Shown piece by piece: positions 7,301 to 11,967 of a stretch of 13,963 nucleotides of DNA; the first letter of the stretch is position 1, and each line of letters begins with the position of its first letter. The DNA comes from Chloroflexota bacterium (GTDB taxonomy: Bacteria > Chloroflexota > Dormibacteria > Dormibacterales > Dormibacteraceae). The translations under genes were made by a program, and so were the position numbers. The stretch lies in the NCBI GenBank assembly GCA_005880175.1, contig VBJR01000062.1, positions 1 through 13,963 of the forward strand, written 5' to 3'. Below the pieces are notes generated by a model. That model ran no database searches and was not told the DNA's origin. It was given only the letters and a program-made list of their open reading frames with translations.

Positions 7301-8386
7301 GCGCATGATCGACCAGCGGTCGAGCGTCGAGGCCAGGCGGCGCCCCACCGCGTTGACGACCTCGAGCCGCCGCCGCTGCATCTCGATCGCCTCGTAGGAC
7401 CATGCGTTGCGCAGCGCCAGCGCCACCTGGTCGGCCACCTGCTGCAGGAACGCCAGCGTGGACGGCTCGTACGCGTCCGGCTGGCGCGTCCACGCGCACA
7501 GCGCGCCGCGGACCGCTCCGCCCTCGACGATGGGCACCGTGGCGGCCGAGCGGGCCGGCGCCCCGGGCCCGGCGGCCGGCTCAAGCTGCCCGCGGCCCGT
7601 GTCCACCACCGGCCGGGCCCAGGCCAGCCGCCGCGAGCTGGCGGGCACCCACGTGCCGCGGACGCGGCCGCCCGGGCCGCCCTCCAGCAGCCGGGTCCGC
7701 GAGCCGTCCTTGCGAGCCGCCAGCTCGATGCCGTCGAGCGGGATCAGCGCGCCCAGCGTGCCGAGCAGCGCCGAGACGACGCCCTGCTCGTCGTGCGTCG
7801 CCGACAGCGCCCGCGCGATCGCGTTGAGCGCGCCCAGGCTGACCGCCTGGTTGCGGGTGAGCTCGTTCAGGTACGCGTTGCTGACCAGCGGCCCCAGGTG
7901 CGCGTGCACGGCCTCCAGCAGCGCGACCTCCTCGGCCGGGACGTCGCGGCGCGTGAACAGCTGGTAGCTGACCGAGCCGACCGGCCGGCCGCCGTGGAGG
8001 ACCGGCACCCAGACCAGCGTGCGCGGCCGCCGCGACGTCCCGGGCCCCCGGCCGCGGAGGTGCGTGGCGGCGGCGGGAGGGTCCAGGACGCGCGTTCGCG
8101 GGCTGCGGTAGTAGTCCACGAACAGCGACTCGACGAGCAGCCGCCGGCGCACGTCCTGGAGGACGCCGTGGTCGATCGCCAGGCTGTGGTACCAGCCCTC
8201 TCGCTCCAGCACTTGCAGGTTGAGGCTGTCGTAGCCGAACACCGGCCGCAGCTCGGTGTACAGCACCTGGATCAGGTCGGCCTCGGTCGCACAGCTCGAG
8301 AGCGCGCGCGCGACCCTCGCCTGCAGGCCCGGACGCGACGCATTCGGGCCCCGATCAGCGGCCGCCCTGCGCTGTCGGGATTCCAT
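4340..8386 (-). CDS. Large soluble multi-GAF/PAS sensor histidine kinase
   Basis: The 1348-residue protein has no transmembrane segment and should sense a cytoplasmic signal. About six tandem GAF-type domains fill residues 25-990 (approximately 35-175, 185-330, 345-515, 530-690, 700-835 and 845-990; the fifth and sixth are the least certain). Domains 1, 3 and 4 share a (W/I)VP(V/L)-x-G-x-x-S-x-Q strand pattern, pointing to internal duplication. A PAS domain follows (about 1000-1105; SPVGVVLEDEDGNVAYAN). HisKA has the H-box IGHEVRSP with H1123. The ATPase domain keeps the N-box (DQVLSNLVGNALEYT, 1233-1247), G1 (DDGGGLPP, 1269-1276) and G2 (GGLGLGLYL, from 1296), so it should be active. The ATG start has GGAGG five bases upstream. 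Since that site abuts the TATACT box of the divergent gene, its own promoter probably lies inside the receiver gene. The ligand is unknown. Confidence 0.93.
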   Translation of the reverse strand: MESRQRRAAADRGPNASRPGLQARVARALSSCATEADLIQVLYTELRPVFGYDSLNLQVLEREGWYHSLAIDHGVLQDVRRRLLVESLFVDYYRSPRTRVLDPPAAATHLRGRGPGTSRRPRTLVWVPVLHGGRPVGSVSYQLFTRRDVPAEEVALLEAVHAHLGPLVSNAYLNELTRNQAVSLGALNAIARALSATHDEQGVVSALLGTLGALIPLDGIELAARKDGSRTRLLEGGPGGRVRGTWVPASSRRLAWARPVVDTGRGQLEPAAGPGAPARSAATVPIVEGGAVRGALCAWTRQPDAYEPSTLAFLQQVADQVALALRNAWSYEAIEMQRRRLEVVNAVGRRLASTLDRWSIMRILREELARHLEFDLFTLAAVTETPDGPVAQGYVWDSGEEVPSPPVPLASAGPSREAYESGRPVLIRRAVWARALETRHRAEGQRILGEGVVVDVTRPGRHRRVVARSIIWVPVRHGEEITALLSLQSYRADVFDEWHAQVLQDVATYVGLALANAEHLHAAQTERHRLSALHLLELSVAGAADEAEITQAMSRAVGSFLDAPILLFAYTDQRNRVTGYCSDNGVVRHLEPVEIERTRYFARMLEERTTIAEALPTELRRAAPGEGWPTWGPHIPKQVLIVPLFNENRVVGSVSAQRMTDVPFTPEEIQLLESAAPVVAIALRTVRLLRANELALANSLRLQMVAGLAGHDLEGVLASVAEQARTMMEATAAACWAFDDEGRVAARAASGGDPGRVLRWSGRTHARTWDEPPRGPVAGIHGRTGWALVPLWYGERLVGALGSLHGPSGVGEALVAIGDFAQHAAIAIENARLAAETRGRIHTLEAVAGFANLDITRPVRARAEICRLVEEALASSRGAMWLLDGAVMVRGSGGASAAGIAAPEPGWWRAALAGPHRETGRRLRRLLRSAASAHPDVGAIGGAAGVAQPVVVNDRVVGMITADTAGTSPSETRRLMAVLAGQAQLVLTRLALVAEINRQKEMLETVMRHSPVGVVLEDEDGNVAYANSEIERIYGVPAAGLVGNPARRLLQRPDAVVVSDPEAVPGGPLEVRLDARGMVVQVRRVPVPGADGQPDRVLTLHEDVTQERAMLEAKDLMLRAIGHEVRSPAAAMRSTIAGLLQWGTVMDADQRHSLVVEAYEQSERLLSLVENQLIIARLEAHRFEPNRAPTALARTMEQVLTVLRSRYGGRVDVVDVRLSPDLPDAYCEPTHLDQVLSNLVGNALEYTRARHIGVSGRAAGPWVEVTVTDDGGGLPPDRVASLFAKTGLAGQNRARGGLGLGLYLCRLVVERSFGGRIWLESTGPAGTTFKFTVPALAARPGHALREAR

Positions 8387-8397
8387 CTACGCCTCCG

Positions 8398-8403
8398 TAT
8401 ACT
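8398..8403 (+). promoter_or_regulatory. Candidate -10 box for the single-domain receiver gene
   Basis: TATACT matches the TATAAT consensus at 5 of 6 positions and ends 11 nt before the GTG start at 8415. The transcript would have an untranslated leader of only about 4-5 nt, which fits the absence of a Shine-Dalgarno sequence. No convincing -35 is visible at 16-18 bp. It sits in the 28-bp gap between divergent start codons. Confidence 0.45.
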
Positions 8404-8414
8404 GCGCCAAAGCC

Positions 8415-8840
8415 GTGCCGTTCACGTCGCCCAAGCCGCTGCATCCGCCGCCCCGCGACCTGCTGGGGAGCACCGTGCTGGTGGTGGACGACGAGCGGGC
8501 GTGGCGCGTGATCCTGGAGACCGACCTCCGGTTGCTCGGGTACCGGGTGGCGCTGGCCGAGGACGCGGCCCAGGCGCTGGAGCGGGCGCGGCGGGACCGG
8601 CCCGAGGTGGCGATCGTGGACCTGATGCTCCCGGAGCCGATGGACGGCTGGGCCCTGCTCGACGAGCTGCGGGCGCAGGGCACCAGGATGCCCGTCATCT
8701 TCTACACCGCCTACCCCGTGTTCCCGAGCCGTCCGGACGACGCGGACGTGGTCGGGTACATGAGCAAGGCCGACGATCGCGCGGACCTGTACGCGCTGCT
8801 CCCGGACGCGATCAGAAAAGCGAAGAGCCGCCGGCCGTGA
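8415..8840 (+). CDS. Single-domain (CheY/Spo0F-like) response regulator
   Basis: The 141-residue protein is a receiver domain with no output domain. The acidic pocket is D25-D26 in LVVDDE, the phospho-acceptor is D69 in IVDLMLPEPMDGW, the switch Thr is T98 in FYTAYP, and the conserved Lys is K118 in YMSKADD. After K118 only about 20 residues remain. A short Pro-rich N-terminal tail contains PRDLLGS just before the first strand, and the neighbouring OmpR-type regulator has the matching PAELLGS, so the two receivers are probably paralogous. The frame is open upstream to 8256, but that part overlaps the divergent kinase gene. The GTG at 8415, just after the TATACT box, is the sensible start. The position suggests it is phosphorylated by the adjacent kinase and passes the phosphoryl group on, or titrates it. 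Confidence 0.88.
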   Translation: MPFTSPKPLHPPPRDLLGSTVLVVDDERAWRVILETDLRLLGYRVALAEDAAQALERARRDRPEVAIVDLMLPEPMDGWALLDELRAQGTRMPVIFYTAYPVFPSRPDDADVVGYMSKADDRADLYALLPDAIRKAKSRRP

Positions 8841-8857
8841 TCGACGCCCGGCGGCTC
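8825..8857. terminator. Bidirectional intrinsic terminator between convergent genes
   Basis: A perfect 10-bp GC-rich stem (GAGCCGCCGG at 8825-8834 with CCGGCGGCTC at 8848-8857) closes a 13-nt loop that includes the receiver gene's TGA. On the minus strand the stem is followed by a T-rich run (TTCGCTTTTCTG), giving a good intrinsic terminator for the small membrane-peptide gene. On the plus strand the tail CGTCTCGTTCC is less U-rich, so termination of the receiver transcript is less certain. Confidence 0.65.
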
Positions 8858-8873
8858 CGTCTCGTTCCGACCG

Positions 8874-8975
8874 CTAGAAGGGGAGATCGAACCAGCCGGC
8901 GCCAGCTGACAGCGCGAGGGCCAGGAGGGCCGCCGCCACGGTGACTCCCGTCAGCAGTCGCATCTTCGAGCTCAT
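8874..8975 (-). CDS. Small 33-residue membrane peptide, hypothetical
   Basis: The predicted peptide begins MSSKMRLLTGVTVAAALLAL and ends LSAGAGWFDLPF. It has a positively charged N-terminus (K4, R6), one hydrophobic segment over about residues 7-26 and a short polar/aromatic tail. It could be a single-pass membrane peptide or a signal peptide with almost no mature part. The ATG has GAGG seven bases upstream. There is a TTAACA-N17-TAGCCT promoter at 9017-9045 and a hairpin plus T-rich terminator 17 bp after the TAG stop. Having all the expression signals makes it more convincing than its length would. It lies between two response regulator genes on the opposite strand, so a role in that signalling system is possible but unproven. 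I recognise no family. Confidence 0.6.
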   Translation of the reverse strand: MSSKMRLLTGVTVAAALLALALSAGAGWFDLPF

Positions 8976-9198
8976 GCGTGAACCTCTTGGAGAACTCCGG
9001 TACCCCATCGCCTGTCAGGCTACCGGATCCGGGCAGAATTGTTAAGTTCGTCAAGTATCTCGACTGACGAGCGCGCTCTGTGCTTGACAGGAGCGCACGA
9101 GAGGGACGTCCGCGATTGCGCGGGCACTTGCAAACCGGCGTCCCGCAAGGCATGCTGCACAAAATCCCAGCAGTGATAACTAGTCGGCCGTCGATGCC
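8976..9198. other. Divergent intergenic region between the small membrane peptide and the OmpR-type regulator
   Basis: This 223-bp gap is less GC-rich than its surroundings, notably 9030-9065 and 9150-9185, as expected of a regulatory region. It holds the minus-strand promoter described separately. For the plus-strand regulator, a GATAAC hexamer (9175-9180) lies 18 nt before the TTG start and could be a weak -10. A TTGACA (9084-9089) has no matching -10 at normal spacing. A CGTCA/TGACG inverted pair (9049-9053, 9065-9069) overlaps the region just upstream of the minus promoter -35 and could be an operator half-site pair; this is weak evidence. Confidence 0.4.
9017..9045 (-). promoter_or_regulatory. 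Predicted promoter for the small membrane peptide gene
   Basis: On the minus strand TTAACA (9040-9045, 5 of 6 to TTGACA) is separated by exactly 17 bp from TAGCCT (9017-9022, TAnnnT). Transcription would start near 9010, giving a leader of about 35 nt that contains the GAGG ribosome binding site before the ATG at 8975. Confidence 0.5.
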
Positions 9199-9969
9199 TT
9201 GGTCCTGAGGAATCGGGGCCGGTCCACGCCTCCACCGCTGCCCCCGGGGCTCGAGGTCTACCGACCCGCGGAGCTGCTGGGCTCGTCCCTGCTCGTGGTC
9301 GAGGACGAGCCGCCGATGCAGGCGCAGCTCCGGCTCGACCTGACCGACCTGGGGTACCAGGCGCGCGTGGCGGGATCGGCCGACGAGGCGAAGGACATCC
9401 TGAATGCCGAACGCGTCGCCGGCGTCCTCCTGGACCTGGTGCTGGACGAGGGCGAGGAGGCGGGCTTCGAGCTGCTGCGCTGGATCCGGCAGAACCACCC
9501 GGGCCTGGCGGTCGTGGTGCTCTCGGCGGCGCAGGGCAGCGCCGCGGCGATCCGCCGCGCGTTCGAGCTGGGCGCCAGCAGCTACTTCGTGAAGGGCAAC
9601 GCGACGATGGCCCACATCTACTCGGACCTGGCCGCCCGGCTGGTCGAGGGCGGCACGGGCCGGTCGGGGAACTATCGCTTCGGCCGGCTCGACTTCGACC
9701 CGACCCACCGCACGATGAGCCTGGGCAAGAAGCAGATCCGCCTGACGTCGCAGCAGACCGCGCTCGTCGTGCACCTGGCCCAGGGCTCCAAGGCGATCAC
9801 GGCGGGCGAGCTGATCGCGGCGGGCCTGTTCCGGCCCAACGCGGCCCGCTCGACCGTCCACTCGGCGCTGCTCACGCTCCGGCGCAAGCTGGACGAGCTG
9901 GAGCCGGAGCTGGGCGCGAAGCTGCTCCGCTCAACTCCGCGCGGGTACAACCTGGGTCCGATCGTCTAG
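9199..9969 (+). CDS. OmpR/PhoB-type DNA-binding response regulator
   Basis: The 256-residue protein has a receiver domain at about residues 30-150 and a C-terminal winged helix-turn-helix (about 163-256). Receiver residues are E35-D36 in VVEDE, the phospho-acceptor D79 in LLDLVLDEG, S109 at the switch position (VVVLSAAQ) and K132 in FVKGN. The output domain has the Trans_reg_C layout: an N-terminal strand region (FGRLDFDPTHRTMSLGKKQ), IRLTSQQTALVVHLAQ, a recognition helix within ARSTVHSALLTLRRKLDEL, and the closing hairpin LLRSTPRGYNLG. TTG at 9199 is the only accepted start between the upstream in-frame stop (9181) and the receiver. It has no Shine-Dalgarno, which is consistent with a short or absent leader. 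Its N-terminal PAELLGS matches PRDLLGS in the nearby single receiver. It is the likely transcriptional output of the island's kinase. Target promoters are unknown, but its own upstream region is an obvious candidate. Confidence 0.9.
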   Translation: MVLRNRGRSTPPPLPPGLEVYRPAELLGSSLLVVEDEPPMQAQLRLDLTDLGYQARVAGSADEAKDILNAERVAGVLLDLVLDEGEEAGFELLRWIRQNHPGLAVVVLSAAQGSAAAIRRAFELGASSYFVKGNATMAHIYSDLAARLVEGGTGRSGNYRFGRLDFDPTHRTMSLGKKQIRLTSQQTALVVHLAQGSKAITAGELIAAGLFRPNAARSTVHSALLTLRRKLDELEPELGAKLLRSTPRGYNLGPIV

Positions 9970-9990
9970 GCGGCGGTTGAGCCTCGGAGC

Positions 9991-10079
9991 CGGGCCCGGA
10001 CGGAAAGGTTGAAGTGTCGATACCTGCACGCCTCGAGCGGTGGGGAGACGTTGAAGTTCCGACACTTCAACCTCTCCCC
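9991..10079 (+). repeat. Paired-palindrome element, copy B
   Basis: On the plus strand the element starts with CGGGCCCG (9991-9998). It continues with GTTGAAGTGTCGATACCTGC (from 10008) and then a hairpin with a 16-bp stem (10042-10057 with 10064-10079), one C-C mismatch and a 6-nt loop. Compared with copy A on the opposite strand, the 69 nt from the first TTGAAG onward align without a gap and differ at about 14 positions. Copy B has 4-5 extra bases just before that block. It starts 22 nt after the stop of the OmpR-type regulator gene and lies in the 226-bp gap before the amidohydrolase gene, where I see nothing else. Confidence 0.85.
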
Positions 10080-10195
10080 GGACGCATCCGGGACGGGCTA
10101 TGGGGGCGGAGCCTGGAAGCACGGCGCGGGCGAGGTCGCGGCCGGTCAGCTGCCCCCGACGGGCCTTCATCGCGCCGGTCTCCAGGGGTGCCCCG

Positions 10196-11332
10196 ATGTT
10201 CAGTAGCTTCCTGGGGCCTCCCGAGGTGTCGTTCGCCGAGCACGAGACCTCCCGCTTCATCGAGTCCCGGCTGCGGGAGCTCGGCCTCGACGTCCGGGAG
10301 TGCCCCACCGAGACCGGCGCCCTGGCGGTGCTCGACACCGGACGGCCCGGCCGGACCGTGATGCTCCGCGCGGACATCGACGCGCTGCCGATCCTGGAGG
10401 AGTCGGGCGTGTCCTACGCGTCCCGGCACGAGGGCCGGATGCACGCCTGCGGCCACGACGCCCACACCGCCATCCTGCTGGGCACCGCCCACGCGCTGGC
10501 GGAGCGGGTCGAGGACCTGACCGGCTCCTACCTCTTCTGCTTCCAGCCGGCCGAGGAGCTGGTCAGCGGAGCCCGCGAGATGATCGCGCGGGGCCTGTTC
10601 GACCACCACCACCCCGACGTGACGATCGGGCTGCACATGGCCTCCTGGCTGCCGAGCGGCACCGTGACCACCCGGCCGGGCCTGCTCTGGGCCGGCGGCG
10701 ACGCGTTCGAGCTGGCGATCCTCGGGCCCGGCGGCCACGGCGGGATGATGAAGCGGGCCGGCAACGTGATCTCCGCGCAGGCGTTCCTGTTAGAGCGCCT
10801 CTACACCGTCGTGGACGGGCTGGAGTACGAGGGCACCGGCTGCCACTGCACGGTCGGCGACGTCAGCACCGACGGCACGTGGAACGTGGTGCCCCGCTCG
10901 GTCCGGGTCCGCGGCACCGTGCGGACGTTCACGCCGGAGCTCCGCGAGGAGGCGCTGCAGCGGATGCGGGACCTGCTGCTGGAGGCGGACACCGAGTTCC
11001 AGGTCCACTCCGAGCTGAAGCTGGTGCACGGCACCATCCCGATCTTCAACGACCCCAACGTGACCGCGACCGTGCTGGACGTGGGCGCGCAGCTGATCGG
11101 CGACCGGGCGAGCCGGCTGGGCAAGCCGCTGACCGTCAGCGACGACATGGCCGAGTTCCTGACCCGCATCCCGGGCTGCTACTTCATGCTCGGCGGCTGC
11201 CCGCCGGACGCCGAGACGCCCCCCGCCCACCACTCGCCGACGTTCCGCCTCGACGAGGCCTCGTTCGCGACCGGCGTCCGCATGATGGTCGCGACCGCCG
11301 CCCGGCTCGCCGCCGAGCCGCCCCAACCCTGA
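10196..11332 (+). CDS. M20 family amidohydrolase/peptidase (M20D-like), slightly short at the N-terminus
   Basis: M20D enzymes hydrolyse N-acyl or amide bonds of amino acid conjugates with a di-metal centre. The 378-residue product carries the ligand set: C85 and H87 in HACGHDAH, E120/E121 in QPAEE, H147 in GLHM and H346 in HHSPTF. MLRADIDALPI and the GPGGHGG segment of the dimerisation domain are further family marks. The start ATG has AGGGG seven bases upstream. Most relatives begin with an R-R-x-x-H-x-x-P-E-L helix; here the sequence begins MFSSFLGPPEVSFAEHET, so the PEVSFAEHET part is present but the preceding R-R and H are not. Neither other frame upstream restores them. No metal ligand is affected, so activity is likely, with altered N-terminal packing. 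An upstream in-frame ATG at 10100 adds 32 residues unlike the family. The substrate cannot be read from sequence. Confidence 0.88.
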   Translation: MFSSFLGPPEVSFAEHETSRFIESRLRELGLDVRECPTETGALAVLDTGRPGRTVMLRADIDALPILEESGVSYASRHEGRMHACGHDAHTAILLGTAHALAERVEDLTGSYLFCFQPAEELVSGAREMIARGLFDHHHPDVTIGLHMASWLPSGTVTTRPGLLWAGGDAFELAILGPGGHGGMMKRAGNVISAQAFLLERLYTVVDGLEYEGTGCHCTVGDVSTDGTWNVVPRSVRVRGTVRTFTPELREEALQRMRDLLLEADTEFQVHSELKLVHGTIPIFNDPNVTATVLDVGAQLIGDRASRLGKPLTVSDDMAEFLTRIPGCYFMLGGCPPDAETPPAHHSPTFRLDEASFATGVRMMVATAARLAAEPPQP

Positions 11333-11357
11333 TGCCGGCTCGCCGCCCGGGCGCTCC

Positions 11358-11927
11358 GTGCTCCTGATCGCCTTCGCCGCCGCGGGGCTGCTGGCCGGGC
11401 TGCTGACCGGCGGCAGCCTGGGCAACCTGCTCCGGCGCCGGCTGCGCTGGCCGCTGGTCGTCATCGCGGCGTTCCTGGTCAAGGAGCTTGAGTTCCGCAG
11501 CCCGCTCGGCGACTCCGCGTTCGGCGGGCCCGTGTTCGTCCTGTCGCTGGTCGTGCTCATCGCGTGGACCCTCTGGCACCTGCGCGAGCTCCCGGGCATC
11601 GTCCTGGTGACGATCGGCATGTCGATGAACCTGGTCGCGACGCTGGCCAACGGCGCCCACATGCCGGTCGTCCCGGAGGCCGCCCACCTGGGCCCGGCGC
11701 AGCTGGTCGAGCGCGGGGTCTGGGCGCAGTACACGATCATGGGCCCGGACACGCGCCTGGGCTGGCTGGGCGACTGGATCCTGCTCCCGGGCCTGCTCGG
11801 GCGCCTCTTCCCGCAGGCCTACAGCCCCGGCGACCTGGTCTCGTGCGCCGGCCTGGCCGCCGTGCTGTTCCTTGCCACGCGCCCTCGCGCGACCACTGAG
11901 ACGACCCCCGCCATTACAACTCGCTGA
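11358..11927 (+). CDS. DUF5317 family membrane protein
   Basis: The 189-residue protein is mostly hydrophobic, with five or six likely membrane segments (about 1-17, 31-42, 56-73, 78-95, 133-150 and 157-173). Two conserved-looking motifs match DUF5317: MNLVATLANGAHMPV (about 89-103) between the middle helices, and the later LGDWILLPG followed by YSPGDLVSCAG. DUF5317 proteins are found in Actinomycetota, Chloroflexota and Bacillota and have no established function. The GTG start is 25 bp after the amidohydrolase stop, with no evident Shine-Dalgarno, so the two genes are probably co-transcribed. Confidence 0.82.
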   Translation: MLLIAFAAAGLLAGLLTGGSLGNLLRRRLRWPLVVIAAFLVKELEFRSPLGDSAFGGPVFVLSLVVLIAWTLWHLRELPGIVLVTIGMSMNLVATLANGAHMPVVPEAAHLGPAQLVERGVWAQYTIMGPDTRLGWLGDWILLPGLLGRLFPQAYSPGDLVSCAGLAAVLFLATRPRATTETTPAITTR

Positions 11928-11949
11928 CGGCGTCTCGCGGAGGCGAAGG

Positions 11950-11955
11950 TATAGT
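11950..11955 (+). promoter_or_regulatory. Candidate -10 box for the FtsH-like gene
   Basis: TATAGT (5 of 6 to TATAAT) ends 12 nt before the ATG at 11968. No good -35 is present; a CTGACG at 11924 is 20 bp away. The ATG lacks a Shine-Dalgarno, so a transcript with a leader of about 5 nt is plausible, the same arrangement as in front of the receiver gene at 8415. Confidence 0.4.
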
Positions 11956-11967
11956 GCGGGTACCGCC

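Noticed and set aside
8396..8403. The GTATAC palindrome as a symmetric bidirectional -10 for kinase and receiver
   Set aside because: On the minus strand the hexamer is TATACG, lacking the key final T, and a start there would cut into the kinase's GGAGG site.
4361..8944. A 4.6-kb open frame on the plus strand, antisense to the kinase gene
   Set aside because: Its product is Arg/Gly/Pro/Ala/His-rich with no domain pattern, and the minus-strand frame has clear GAF, PAS and kinase motifs. Stop codons are rare in the antisense frame because of third-position GC bias.
9084..9112. A perfect TTGACA as the -35 of a promoter for the OmpR-type regulator
   Set aside because: At 16-18 bp downstream there is only GC-rich sequence with no TAnnnT hexamer, and the start codon is more than 100 bp away.
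10100..10195. N-terminal extension of the amidohydrolase from the ATG at 10100
   Set aside because: The 32 extra residues do not resemble the M20 start, and the ATG at 10196 has a better placed AGGGG.
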